This document shows positions 30,224-41,731 of a DNA stretch of 64,000 nt, one piece after another. The first letter of the stretch is position 1; each line of letters opens with the position of its first letter. The notes beneath the pieces were generated by a model. That model was not told where the DNA came from. It saw only the letters and a list, made by a program, of their open reading frames with translations, and made no database searches. Both the position numbers and the translations under genes were made by a program. The stretch is from Mycocentrospora acerina (Eukaryota; Ascomycota; Dothideomycetes; Pleosporales), in NCBI GenBank assembly GCA_022701365.1, contig JAKUHH010000303.1, forward strand, positions 62,001 through 126,000. The letters run 5' to 3'.

Positions 30224-33200
30224 CTACTTCTTCAAAAAATACTTCTCCATAACCTCCCACCCCGCCCGCCTCACCTCCTCATTCTCACACTCCCTCCACC
30301 CCCCCACCAACTCCCTCACCTTCCCCCTCAACTCCTCATCTTGAACCCCATCCATGCCAAGTTCAATCAGATACCGCGCCACATCCACCTTCAGCATCTC
30401 CCTTGCAGTCGTCCAGCTAAGCTTCGGATTGGAGATGTCGCCCAGGTGGAGGGCGGTGAGGAGGCGGTTACGCTGGTGGGCGGCAAGGAGGGGATTACGT
30501 CTTCGAGGGGTGTTGTTGGACCAGTCGTAGTCGTCTGATTGTTGTTTTTGTGGTGTTTGTGAAGAGGGATAATCAGGGGTGAAGAGCAGGCGGGCTTTTA
30601 GCTGCGAGAGTTTAACGTGGTATGTGAAGCCGCTGATTTGGTTGATGGTCGAGGCGAGGCGGTCGGCAAAGATTTCGCATTTTTGGGCCGTGCTGGTCGG
30701 GGTGTCGGACGCGGTCGGGTAGGCGTGAGGGAGGAGCAGGAGTTCCCAGGGGAAGGTGTCGGGGAAGATTGCCGGGCGGCGGGTTGGGTCGCGCTGCCAT
30801 TCTTTGGTGCGTTGCTGCTTGATGTAGGTGGTTATTGCTTCGAGGAGGGGTTTGCCTTGTGTGTGCCACCATGGCTGGGTGAGGGCGCTGCCGCTTACGA
30901 GGCCGTTGGCTAGGGTGTTTGTTGTTGTGAAGGAGTAGTTGTCGTTCCAGAGGACGGCGGTGAAGAGTGTGAGGAAGTGGTCTTGGACATCCGAAGGTGT
31001 TATTACAATGCTCGAGGGTGTTGTATCAAGGTTCTCGGTTGTTATATCAATATCCTCGGGTGCTGTATCAATGTCCTCGGGTGTTGTATCAATGTCCTCG
31101 GGTGTTGTATCAATGTCGGGTGTTGTACCAACGTCCTCGTCAGCTGTCACTTCCATTGCGAACAGTGATGTGAATGCTATTTGTGCATGGTAATCTACCG
31201 CTCCAATACCCTGGCCGTATAGTTTCAACCAAGTCTGCACCTCGGGCTGAGAATGAAGCGCTGGGTCCTTTTGAAGCTTCTTGTTTAGTCTCCTTATTGA
31301 TGCGGGTGGCGCGATGCTGAACGTAAGGTGTGCCACGTATTCATCCAACAAAACGCGGGGAAGACAACTCTGTCCTGTTTTAGACGCTGATAGGACAAAT
31401 TGCATGGTGTAGGGGTTACGTGGGACGGGAGGAATCTTCATTTTGTCTTGTGCTGCATCGTCGATTCCATACTTGCGCAGAAATATTGAGACCCACCTCA
31501 TGGTGTGTTGCTTGAGCCGGGTTAGTGTCGGGAGGAGGATGCGGTTGACAAACTCTTGCGTTTGTGCTACATTGGAACAATCTTGCCCATAATGTGACAT
31601 CAATGCTGCTAGCATGGGCGACGATGTATCGCCAGACACAGGCAATGTCCCAGGCTGCAGTTCGGGAAGGGCTAGTGTTTCTTCTGCATACTTCCATTCC
31701 TTTTCTGTGATAGATTCGCGCTCGTTCAAACTTCCGGCTACAAGTATGATGGACTCAAGAGTAGCGAATAATCCTTCTGACTGCTCAGGTTGGTTGAGTT
31801 TGAGCATGCCAAAGAGAGTCTTGACGATATGTAGTCGAATATCAATGTGCTCAGCTTCCTTTGCTAGTGTTGATAGTAGCGAAAGGGAGAAGCCTTGGTC
31901 GACAAATTCTGTATCGCCTAGTAGTTGAGCGAGTTGTTTGACAGTAGTGACCTTTACAAACGATTGTCCTGTCTTTTGTTCTCGTAATTTTGTAATCACT
32001 TCTCCAGCGAACTTTTCAACACAAACCCTGGCATTATCTGCTGAGAGTCTCCGGAGAAACCCAGTCTTCAGGAGTTGTCGGTGCCATGAGCTTGCATCTG
32101 CGTATTTCAGCAACACTCGAGTAGCCAACTCCGAGGCTAAAGCTGGTCTATCGCTTTCCTCTAGACGCATAATTAGACGAAATACTACCTCCTGCACATT
32201 GGAGTACCTATTCGTATCCGGTGATGTGTCGTCCAATGTAGCCATGCAGTTCTCGACAACTTGTAGCAGCAGATTCGGAGGCACCGAGCGCAGCTGGCCG
32301 CGGAGACTTTTTACGGCAGCAATTGAGGATAAGCTTCCATCTGACAGAAAATGGCCATCGAGATATAAACAAGGGTACCGTGGTTCGTCAAAAGACGGGA
32401 AAGGCTTCTCTAAGATTCGGTTCTTCGATGCATATTTTGCATCTAGGAACAGAAGAATGGAAAGACATTTTGCCTCTCGCACAGAATCAAGGTTAGTTTC
32501 TGAAACTTCCAAGTGCCCAGCTCCTCCAGCTGGAAGTTTGTTTCTAGTCGTCTCCTTGAATCGCGGCGTAAAGTCCCAAGTACATGATGCATCGACAGTG
32601 TTTGCAGGAATCTTAGGATCAGCCTGAACAAATTCCGTTCGAACAGTAGATTGAAATGGGACTGATGGTTCGGCTCGTAAGGAAAGATCGACATAGGTTA
32701 TTGTATCGAGCTTTCTCGCTTTTACATTTGATTCCTCGCTTGGCATGGGGTTCCATTCCTCAGGCTCTGCTGGATTTTGTACTCTTGGAATCAGGCATAA
32801 ATTGTAACCCACTGCTGTTTTGAGGCTTTTAGGGGGCCATCCTACAATTTCATCAGGACTCTGGTTCTTCCAGAAATAAATCGCTTCTTTCGGACTCATT
32901 CTTCCCGCACTCAATGGCCCAACAGCGTACGCCCATGCTTTCTCCACACGTTTCTCCTTCTCATCCGAATTGAGAGTATCCGGAATATACAATTGTAGAG
33001 CATACTTATAGCTATCGACGAAAGTACCAATGGCCTTGTGGGACTCGTCATCGTCCGGGATGGGTTGAAGCGCGAACGTCGGATCTTGGAAGATAGCTTT
33101 TGTTACCCGTGAGGCGACATATGGTGCATGGATTTCTAAATCTTTCGAGTTGAGAATCCAGGGGCTAGTTAGGTGCTGAATTGCCAGTCCACGGGGAAAT

Positions 33201-35317
33201 GGTTCTGGTAGTGCTGCAGTGCCAGGGTGAATCGTTGGACGTAATCTGCACCATAGCTGGTCTCTTGCTCGAGCGAGATTATCCAAAAACGCGAAACTAG
33301 ACGGTTCTGTTGGATTCAAGTCGGCCTGCCAGGTGAAGTTGCCCAAGACGCCCCGCAGCGTGTTGAGGCCGAGTTTTTCGAGGTCTTCTTGATTTGCACT
33401 CTCCTCTACAGAGAGCAGCATTGGGATGGTATTGGCCCAAAGCATATAATACATTTGGTCATCAGTGGTCTGCAGTGCCTTTCGAAGCTTTTCAGAGAGC
33501 TTGAGACGCTCCTGGATGACACGGTAGAAAAGACTGAATGTATGCTGCCAATGGTTCGATGAGAAGGTTGGCTCTCGCGAAGCCAAGCAAGCCGTCTCGA
33601 ACAAATATTTCAGTATCGAATTAGCTTGTATGACACGTTGGCGAACCTCCCGTATATCAAATACTTTTTCAAGAGGATCTGGAACGCCAGATAACAATCT
33701 TACAACCTCATCAACTGGAAATTCCCCGTACACTGAACTGATTGTTAAAGAGTCACGAATGAAGCGCCGGGACCATTCCAAGATGTCTGCATACATGCTG
33801 AGTGACCCACTCCCAGCAGCATAGTGTACAGCAGACCTGGCGTAGAATGCGCGTTCTTCCGCTCGAGAAGCAGACGTAGCTTTCTTTTTACGTTCTTCCA
33901 GCAAACTAGACACAAGTTGCTCTGCTTCATGACCGTAACCCTCTCGACGCAGGAGCTTGACATGGAAGAGGTCAGGATTTCCACCTGAGCCGTTGAAGAC
34001 CAAAGGATGCTGAAGGATGGTGCTGTCCCACGTTGCATTCACAAGACCTACGTCTCCCCTTGCAGCCTTCAGACGAGTATAGAAACTTAAAGCTTCGGAG
34101 GGCTTGATCTTTTGTAGCAGTTCGAATGTGAGAACACCCTTGACATCTTTCAGATCTTGATCAACGTCTAAATCCAATTGGCTTGATTCAAGTACGCAAA
34201 GCCGCAGTAGTGACCACCGTCGCGACAAGGGTACATCTTTCAAGAAAGGCTCTAGGTTCTCAAAGCCATCTGCCTTGTGTTTGAACACCAAGCGTAACAT
34301 TGTCTTTAATTGCGACTCAAACATCTGGGATTTGCGCGCCCAACACAATGCCACCAGATGGGGAATGTCTCCTGGAGCATCGGTAATTTCTGTAACAACA
34401 GTCGGATTTTGGACGATGTATCTTAGCGCTAGATCGATAATCTCTAAAGTTGTGTCCCAACTTGCTCTTTTTCTCACAGCGCGCTTAAGCAAAGGACGAA
34501 GCAGATCGTTAATAAACCAGTCATCTTCAACACTCGCATCTTTCGATTCTACCAATGTTTGCAACACTTCTAGCCCAAAATCCATAGACGCTGAGAACCC
34601 GGATTTGGTTGACGTGGTAGGTGGATGTTGCTTGAGGAGACTGCTGAATCTTCTCTTGTCGGCGGTATTGCGGGCGAACAAGGACTGGAGCTCTACTTGT
34701 TGAAGGCACTGAGCATGATATTTGAGTAGAATCTTGTCGTTCCATTTCTGTTGGCTCACATGTAGAATGACGAACTCTTCCGAGCATCCTGCGAGTAAAT
34801 GCTGATAGCAACTTTTCAAGGTACGCATATCCGACGTGGTGCGTGGTGCATCCAGGAAATTAGACGGTTGAAGTGCCTGGAATAGCTCTGTTACCAATTC
34901 TTCTTTCGCTCTCCGCGTTTCACCTCTTGCAGGTTTGCCAATGGCCTTGCAAGCCTGCCGCATCTCGTACACAGATAAGTTACTAAGGAGATCGAGAATT
35001 CCTGCTGTGCCTCCAATACCATCCCAAGTCTTCTTCCAATGTACTGAAGATAAGTTCCTTTTTAGTTGCTTTATCCCGGCGGATCGAACCTGTAAGGACA
35101 CGTTCTGCTTCAACGCCTTCTCGATGATGATAGGTGATCGTGAGGCACCAAGCCATTGTACAAATACACCTGGTGCAACAGAGCCCCGCTCGATTGTGCA
35201 TAATAATTGCTGAGTTATTTCCTCAACTGATGTGCTTTTCAAGAGACCTTTGAAGTAGTCCTTAATCTGTACAGGTCGAGAAACACGTATTTGTTGAGTA
35301 TCTATCAATGTGACCAT
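30224..35317 (-). CDS. 1,697-residue orphan, predicted helical-repeat protein
   Basis: A single intron-free ORF from ATG 35317 (MVTLIDTQQIRVSRPVQ). I recognise no catalytic domain. The sequence is dominated by amphipathic helices with Leu spacing (LLSNLSVYEMRQACKAIG, LKSCYQHLLAGCSEEF, VVENCMATLDD) and looks like HEAT/ARM-type solenoid repeats. There is no signal peptide or membrane segment. Near residues 1,395-1,440 an acidic tandem repeat (DIDTTPE units) interrupts the helical part. The C-terminus ends in basic/aromatic residues (RRAGWEVMEKYFLKK). No neighbours suggest a pathway. A long open frame with even composition and normal GC relative to the AT-rich flank supports a real gene. Confidence 0.82.
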   Translation of the reverse strand: MVTLIDTQQIRVSRPVQIKDYFKGLLKSTSVEEITQQLLCTIERGSVAPGVFVQWLGASRSPIIIEKALKQNVSLQVRSAGIKQLKRNLSSVHWKKTWDGIGGTAGILDLLSNLSVYEMRQACKAIGKPARGETRRAKEELVTELFQALQPSNFLDAPRTTSDMRTLKSCYQHLLAGCSEEFVILHVSQQKWNDKILLKYHAQCLQQVELQSLFARNTADKRRFSSLLKQHPPTTSTKSGFSASMDFGLEVLQTLVESKDASVEDDWFINDLLRPLLKRAVRKRASWDTTLEIIDLALRYIVQNPTVVTEITDAPGDIPHLVALCWARKSQMFESQLKTMLRLVFKHKADGFENLEPFLKDVPLSRRWSLLRLCVLESSQLDLDVDQDLKDVKGVLTFELLQKIKPSEALSFYTRLKAARGDVGLVNATWDSTILQHPLVFNGSGGNPDLFHVKLLRREGYGHEAEQLVSSLLEERKKKATSASRAEERAFYARSAVHYAAGSGSLSMYADILEWSRRFIRDSLTISSVYGEFPVDEVVRLLSGVPDPLEKVFDIREVRQRVIQANSILKYLFETACLASREPTFSSNHWQHTFSLFYRVIQERLKLSEKLRKALQTTDDQMYYMLWANTIPMLLSVEESANQEDLEKLGLNTLRGVLGNFTWQADLNPTEPSSFAFLDNLARARDQLWCRLRPTIHPGTAALPEPFPRGLAIQHLTSPWILNSKDLEIHAPYVASRVTKAIFQDPTFALQPIPDDDESHKAIGTFVDSYKYALQLYIPDTLNSDEKEKRVEKAWAYAVGPLSAGRMSPKEAIYFWKNQSPDEIVGWPPKSLKTAVGYNLCLIPRVQNPAEPEEWNPMPSEESNVKARKLDTITYVDLSLRAEPSVPFQSTVRTEFVQADPKIPANTVDASCTWDFTPRFKETTRNKLPAGGAGHLEVSETNLDSVREAKCLSILLFLDAKYASKNRILEKPFPSFDEPRYPCLYLDGHFLSDGSLSSIAAVKSLRGQLRSVPPNLLLQVVENCMATLDDTSPDTNRYSNVQEVVFRLIMRLEESDRPALASELATRVLLKYADASSWHRQLLKTGFLRRLSADNARVCVEKFAGEVITKLREQKTGQSFVKVTTVKQLAQLLGDTEFVDQGFSLSLLSTLAKEAEHIDIRLHIVKTLFGMLKLNQPEQSEGLFATLESIILVAGSLNERESITEKEWKYAEETLALPELQPGTLPVSGDTSSPMLAALMSHYGQDCSNVAQTQEFVNRILLPTLTRLKQHTMRWVSIFLRKYGIDDAAQDKMKIPPVPRNPYTMQFVLSASKTGQSCLPRVLLDEYVAHLTFSIAPPASIRRLNKKLQKDPALHSQPEVQTWLKLYGQGIGAVDYHAQIAFTSLFAMEVTADEDVGTTPDIDTTPEDIDTTPEDIDTAPEDIDITTENLDTTPSSIVITPSDVQDHFLTLFTAVLWNDNYSFTTTNTLANGLVSGSALTQPWWHTQGKPLLEAITTYIKQQRTKEWQRDPTRRPAIFPDTFPWELLLLPHAYPTASDTPTSTAQKCEIFADRLASTINQISGFTYHVKLSQLKARLLFTPDYPSSQTPQKQQSDDYDWSNNTPRRRNPLLAAHQRNRLLTALHLGDISNPKLSWTTAREMLKVDVARYLIELGMDGVQDEELRGKVRELVGGWRECENEEVRRAGWEVMEKYFLKK
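31006..31134 (-). repeat. 21-bp coding minisatellite
   Basis: About five to six copies of a 21-bp unit (plus-strand form ggtgttgtatcaatgtcctcg) encode D-I-D-T-T-P-E. The copy near 31,110 is one or two codons shorter, and the outer copies are diverged. Confidence 0.85.
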
Positions 35318-37044
35318 TTTCGCAATGATAAAATAGCAGATTCTACGAAAAATTAAGAATAGTCAGGCTCCATTAGTACGTGCAGTCCAAGAAATTGAGC
35401 TGAAAGTCAAGTTTGTTGAAGGACGTTTGAAAAAGAGAATGGATTCAGCACAGGTCATGAGTACTAGCGTCGAAGGTGATGCACGCCAAGCCTGCGGGGT
35501 TACAAAAGAGAGAAAAAAACAAAGCTAATGAAAGCCAGAAATCTAATAATAATCAGACAATCTTTTTCGGCGTCAGCGGCCTGTATAAGCTGGAGGGAGT
35601 ATTAAAAAGATCAAAAACAATCTTTACGTGAAAAATCTATTTTAAACAAAAATAGACTACATAGTCCTTGCTGTCGCCCTACAAAACCTCCATTTTTTTC
35701 TTAACTTATTACGTCCTTGCCAGGTCTGTTTCTAGGGGAACTTCACCAGTCTCTTCACCCATGCTGGCCTACTCGAAGCACTGGTTCTATTAGAGGCTTT
35801 GCTAGTAAATCTAGGAGCTTGCTGATTAACAATTTAGCCTATATACTAACTTTCTTCTGCTCAATCTACTTACGTTTTACTTGGCAGCGAACTAGCATTT
35901 CAAATAGTGAAATAAGTTCAAGATTTGAAGACATTCATGTTCAAGTAGAAATTACGCTTGCTATGAAATGCAAGTAGAACTTTAACAATCTAATGAAAGA
36001 ATGGAAGTTTACATGATGATGCTATATATTTATGGGTCTAAAATACCAGTCATTTAAATAGTGAAGTTTAAAATCTGTGCTAAGGCTCTTAAGTTACTGC
36101 TCATGATGGTCTACCAGCAGTTGTGTTTCTTTGGTTCTCGCATTTTTTCAGTTGTTTGGCAAATTTGGATGGGAGCTCTAGCATAACAATAATCGCAGGA
36201 TGGGAAATTGGATATTTATGAGTGATATTTCGGAAATGCTGTGAACTATATATATCACTAGTTAAGATATCTTTCTGTCATCCACCTCTAGTATACTATC
36301 ACGTGTGTGAGCACGTAAGCATCCAGCATCAATGTAGTATCTCACCTCTACACTCCTAATAATACAACAAGCTCCTCCTCTAATTGCTTACCCACATATC
36401 CAAAAAAAAGTTTTGTTGCTTAAAAATATTGTTGAAGATTACGAGTACCATAGTATCGTCACATGTAATTCTGGGATTAAAAGTTGTGCTGTAAGTAGAT
36501 TACAAGTGCCAAAATATCTTCACATGTAATTCTAGGATTAGAAGTTGTGCTGTAAGTAGATTTAGAAGCAGACTCTTGATCGTTGAAGAGATGTGATTAA
36601 CAAATGAACAATGTCTTAAGAATATCAATATCAACAGGGTTACTTCTTGCAGTAGAAAACCCGAATACAAGTGGTTTACTTTTTCATGATGAGTTGATGA
36701 AGGCTATCACCACTGATATTCAGCAGTTTGAATCAGGCTTACCTTGTAAATATCGCAAAGTGCTTTTAGTAGCCCAGAAGAAGCTTCAACATAACAAACA
36801 AGAAGTAATAACTGTTCCATACTATTTTAGTGGTCGTTTAAGGTGTTTTGTTCGCAACCGAAAGCAAGTTAACTGCATTACTCTGAGCGAGAGTAGGATA
36901 CCATTTTATTAATAATTACGTACTTCTCAGCCCCATCTATTCTCCTGGGGTGAATTTGCACAGCCTCATTCCTGATATGAATTGCTTAATCAATCAGAAC
37001 ACAACTATCACATTACCTTCTCTATCTGTCATTTTCAACATTTT
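35318..37044. other. AT-rich intergenic region
   Basis: 1.7 kb of progressively AT-rich sequence between the orphan gene and the HET pseudogene. It contains a 61-bp tandem duplication at 36437-36558 and one 102-codon ORF (36604-36912) that I could not relate to any family. No transposon ends were recognised. Confidence 0.5.
36437..36558. repeat. 61-bp tandem duplication
   Basis: Two adjacent 61-bp copies, each starting gatta-c-g/a-agt and ending gttgtgctgtaagta. They differ at about ten sites, most of them G/A or C/T. A third start (gattta) follows. Confidence 0.85.
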
Positions 37045-38929
37045 TTACTCTAGGCTCACCATAGTAAACGATGAGCCTTCTCGGTTTGAAGCTTCTCCAT
37101 TCATAAAACCATGTACGTATGAGCCACCAACAAGATGATAGTGGGGGTTCCCCTCGACTTTACGTAGTAAAAGCGGTATGCGGCACCCAGGAGCAATCCA
37201 AACTGAATCTCCCTCCCGAAGGCACTGTGTACCGAGACCGAAGCAACCTTGCTTTGTGCGAAATGACCGAAGAAGCATTGCGTGTGAGTAGTGAAGGTCA
37301 AATAGAGAGGCCCGATGTGCGAGGGACTTCTTGTACTCCGGTTCGTTAAAGCATCTTTTTCGCATCTTTTTGATCTCTTCCTCAGTTGGCAAGATGCTGT
37401 CTATTGATGATGGTGCTGGGAAGGAAGTTGGATCATCTGGAGTTATCGCGTACCGCCACAAAACCTAGTCTCGAAATGATGGCTCCAGTGAATCTAGTGG
37501 AACTGGATATTGTTCACGTTTACTAGAAGGAACACAGGACATGTTCATCATTAAGGTGCGCCAAACGACTTCTACACGGGTTTGTTAATTGGTGGTGGTC
37601 GAAGTGAGTCTGGAGACCAAACCCCAAAGGTTGGAGAAGTGTAGACCCTGGCGTAGTTGACTCTTCGTCTCGTATATCTCGACCACATCATCAAGTTTTG
37701 TTGCCTCAATGCTAAGGATATGTTTGTCCTCATCTTTGAATAGAGAAATCTTTCCAGGACGAACACCAGCGACGTCAAAATGTCGGTATCCGGTGAGGCG
37801 AAGGCCTGAACTTTTAGTAACGCTCCAGTCTGGTGCCCAGGATGATAGATTTCCAATTTTTTTGAAAATCTTTGCCTTCCACACATGTAAGGATGAGTAG
37901 GCTGTCGGAATGCTCCAAGATATACCTTGCAGTAACAATGTATACCTCAGCAACCGACATGCAGTAATTTGGAAAGATGCTGGCCTCTCCTAGTCCTAAT
38001 TGAGAGTACACTTTGTCTCGTGGATCCTGACATGCAGAGGCTCGAGCTCGAATGAGTGCATTTAGCAGCCCATCTCGGTGAGCAGACATCCAGGTCTTTC
38101 TAGTAGCAGCAAGCCGAGTCGGTGCGTTATGTCGTAGGCTCAAGGCACTCCGGTCTAGGTTCGAATCGACTATGTTCTTCAAAGAACCGGACCAAACTGT
38201 CGTGGAGAGAAAATTGGAGACTGTGGCTAGAGAATCTCATGAAATACTAAATCTTCCGCAAATTACGATAATAGACTTTGCAAAGACAACCTCTTGAATT
38301 ATCCACGTGCGATTGAACCACGTACGTTGAAAAAGGCATGATAATGCTCTCCAGTTATGCATATTTAGCAGAGGATCGATGTGCTCGAATTTGACCTCAT
38401 CTGGAGAAAGCTCTCTCTGCTCTTCAGGTGACTGTGAGAGAAGTTTAGTCATCAAGTCGAAGGCAGGTTTCGATGAAATATCTTCAATACCAAGCCATAC
38501 GATGACCTGAGACGCTGACTTGTAAATTTCACCCATTAGATGGACTTGGCTGCTTCTCTCGGGTAAGTTTTATTGGTTGATGCAAAGCGCATCGATCCAT
38601 GCTAGCTCTTTAAAACTCTGATCTTGACTCAATGCCCAACGTCGTAGAAATTCATAAAGATTCTCAGATACCTCAATGTTCTTTCTGTTGCAAAATATTT
38701 GGCCTGTTGTGGTCGACGGTATTCCATGAGTATCCGGGATTTTGTGATATGGTGGGCCCCAAGTATAGGATAAAGCGAAGAAATCTAGTTTCTCACGTGT
38801 ACCGCTCAAATTATGCGTAATTAGTGTACACGCCACGACTGAATCTGGATTTCTAGACAATTGCTCAATACTAAGCAGGCGTATCTGATCACTATTGAAA
38901 TTTAATAACCCTTTGTCGGTCCGCCACAA
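37045..38929 (-). pseudogene. HET-domain (heterokaryon incompatibility) gene, inactivated
   Basis: Read on the minus strand, the HET domain is clear. FFALSYTWGPP and WIDALCINQ (to 38570) are followed by GEIYKSASQVIVWLG and RTWFNRTWIIQEVV. A middle part has ACQDPRDKVYSQLGL and SSWAPDWSV. The usual C-terminal signature follows: GDSVWIAPGC, PLLLRKVEG, LVGGSYVHGFMNGEA. In-frame stops interrupt it at 38572-38570 (TAA), 38239-38237 (TGA), 37587-37585 (TAA) and 37467-37465 (TAG). One frameshift lies near 37860 in a run of seven A. The frame has no usable ATG at its start. Each stop can be explained by one C-to-T or G-to-A change (CAA, TGG, CAA, CAG). HET proteins trigger cell death on non-self recognition; this copy cannot be made whole. 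Confidence 0.88.
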
Positions 38930-40111
38930 TCCGAATTACTAAGAGGCCATTAGATAGACTACTGAGCAATCTTTACCTAGAGGGTATTGGTTCGTCTATC
39001 AATAACTACTAGTATATTTGTATACTATACGGAGACTCAACTTGCTTAGTGACGTGAAGTAAAATATTACAACTCCATGCTGTGCTGCAAGTATCGGGTT
39101 TTCTGATAAAGATCCCCGACTGCATATTAACGACTATTCTCTATCACTCATGACTCTTTATCAACTAGCAGGTGAAATCTTTGGAAGAAAAATACGTTTT
39201 CCGTTATCCTCTATCAGAAATGTTGCAGACACGGCTGTCTCTTGTAGCCTGCCAGATCGTATTTTGATATTCTAGTTTATGGCCACCAGAACCAAATATA
39301 TCGATCTAACTCTAGTTGGTACCCACTCATCTCTGAATCTACAATGTCTAATAACTCGCTTGTTAAAATTTGTTGCCTAACAAACAGCACGTATCGGTCT
39401 TACAAGCATCTGTTATTCTCCATCAGCAACTTTCTCGTTCACCAAAACTGATACTCATGTGATTTTCCATAGCTTCCCTTAAGATCATGCAGCTTTCAGA
39501 TTCTTTAGCTACTCGCTATTGCTGTTTTATTTTTTCATGGCTGTCATTTCATTATTGACAACTTTATGTATACCGAACTTTCTAGCGCTACAGGCACGTT
39601 CAAGATCACGTGATCAATGATATAGGTTCAGACACTAACTTCTATTGAAACACACATCTCCGCTTATATCTGACTTCTTTTAATTCATTAATTCGCAGAT
39701 TTGGTTCGACAAATTTGCTTAAAGTAGAGCATAGATTAGCATTGAATTAATTTATCACTCCACATTTTGCCCTTCTTTCTCACCTCACAATATATTAAAT
39801 TTATATTTTCAGTGCGAGGTCTCTCCTTTGAGGGTATTGGGTTTTCTTTAAGATTGTAATGTGAAGAGCATGATATACTAAGCTTAGTATCGTTATTTTA
39901 GCAACTTCGATTTAGCTTTCAATTATTGGTCAAGATGTTTTGCCCCCAAATCTACTTTCGGCGTCACACTATAACTTAATTCTCTAATTTGCCCATTCTA
40001 CTACAATATCATAGTAGTATTTTATCCAATTTTGGCTAGACCATATACACATTGAATCAACAACTTATCTGAGTAAGTTCATATAAATAAAGCTTCAGCA
40101 TGTGCGTAGGT
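38930..40111. other. AT-rich non-coding block
   Basis: 1.2 kb with no ORF of note, between the HET pseudogene and the left end of the hAT-like element. Base composition matches the RIP-like compartment. Confidence 0.55.
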
Positions 40112-40249
40112 CAGTGTTGTCATCAATCAAGTCAGTCAAACGAGCAACTCTATCTTGACTTAGCTTAGTTAGCGCAGCGTTCTTTGTCAATTGGATTGAC
40201 TGATTTGCAAGTTGATTAGGTAAGACTAACTAAGCTAAGTAATTAGATA

Positions 40250-40297
40250 AAGTATACCACTCACCATGTACCGAGGATCACCACTTACTGAGGCAGG
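40250..40297 (+). repeat. left subterminal inverted repeat of the hAT-like element
   Basis: From aagtata to gaggcag; includes tgtaccgaggatcaccactt. It pairs in inverse orientation with 43857-43907, with a few indels and substitutions. Confidence 0.75.
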
Positions 40298-40872
40298 AAT
40301 CTCTAGAATACAGCATAACTTTAGTGCTGCATACCTTAACTAGGCAATATTGTTTTTAAATTAATATTAAATACTATAAAATTCTACTAAATATTTAAAT
40401 CTTTGCGCTCTTTAATTTGCTCTGCAGTAATAAAGGGTGCATGAAAATTGTACGTGTGCTTACTACCCCTACAGATCATGTTCTAAGCATCTTATTTTAC
40501 TAACTTATCTAAAATTAGTGCCTAGTAATGCGCCTAGAATATGTAATAACTGTTAGTAATGTATAGCAATATTACACTTAGGTGTAAATGTACCTTCTTT
40601 ATAGGCCTTATTAAGAAGTTTAAGAATTATTTCTGAACACTTTAAATTTTTTTAAAAAACTTTAAGTTTAATAGCGTCTTCTTTAGTAAATATATAGCTA
40701 TAAGCTTAGAGTTTTTATAAGCAGTTTTATCTCTTTACATAGTTTCTTCTTTATAAGTATAGTAATTTAATAAAGAGGCTACCTGTTATAACTAATAATC
40801 TTTAATAAGGGTTTTAATTTAATTAGTATTATAATTTTTAAGTAGCCTAGCATAGGTTGTCTTTAAAAGAAG

Positions 40873-40991
40873 ACCGAATAAGCGTCTAAGGTTGTGCACA
40901 TACACGTAAATAGAAACCATAGCTCAGCTCGTCTGCATGCCCTATGGGAGGCTCTACATAGACGATAAATTACTTCAATCAATCAATCAAT
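40873..40991 (+). mobile_element. non-LTR insertion (SINE or 5'-truncated LINE 3' end)
   Basis: A roughly 119-bp island with more GC than its surroundings, flanked by a perfect 12-bp direct repeat ctttaaaagaag (40861-40872 and 40992-41003). It ends in a simple repeat, ttacttcaatcaatcaatc, as target-primed retrotransposed sequences do. The body includes ccctatgggaggctctacat. It has no coding capacity. Confidence 0.7.
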
Positions 40992-41599
40992 CTTTAAAAG
41001 AAGAATACCTAATTCTTTACTTAGAAGTATTTAAGGCATCCTGTTGTTTAATTATATAAGTATAGCTTAATATACAAGATTAAAAAGCTGTAATTAAGAG
41101 GTTAAAAGAAAATATTTATTTTTACTACTAACTTTGCTCTTAAATTATATTTTATTTACTTTTTAAAAGACTAAAAGTACATAAGATAGATATGTCTTTA
41201 AGGTTTTAAATGTTACTTTAATATTTAAGTTTAAAAGATTATCTTAAAAGTGTAATAGTAGACTTTAAGGAATAGTGTTTAATTAAAAAATTCTATGTAG
41301 GTAATTAACTCTATTAATAGTAAAACTACTATAGTATATCTAAAATAGGGAGAACAGGCTTATATCTAAAGGTTAGAGGAGGTAAGTAATATATAGTAGA
41401 AATGCTAGAATAAATCTATATTAGTTAAGATTATAGTAAATTAGAGTCTTCTCTATATAAGAGTAATAGCATTTAAGTAAAAAGAGACAGTGGTCTTTAT
41501 TACCTAACTTAGTATACAAAGTCTGCAATTTAAAAACCTTTAGCAATTAAAGACTAATCATATTATTAGTATACTCTTATGCAGAAATAGTGTAGATTT

Positions 41600-41731
41600 T
41601 GTAACAACTAGGCACTATATATATTATACTACACTTAGAATACTTGCTTAAGTATTATTGTGATTACCTTTTAGTAAAATTAGAGTTATTGCGTAGTATT
41701 AATAGCAATGGCAGGGCGCCTGACCATTAAA
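41600..41731 (+). mobile_element. solo LTR, internally deleted
   Basis: Starts TGTAACAACTAG and ends CCATTAAA (the sister copy ends CCATTACA). Flanking 5-bp repeats are gattt (41595-41599) and gatct (41732-41736), one C/T apart. It aligns along its length with 43169-43363 but lacks about 60 bp near the left end. No internal retrotransposon sequence lies beside it. Confidence 0.75.

Noticed and set aside
36604..36912. 102-codon ORF with ATG in the AT-rich intergenic region
   Set aside because: No recognisable motif, isolated in AT-rich DNA, no intron or neighbour support; could be a relic but not claimable as a gene.
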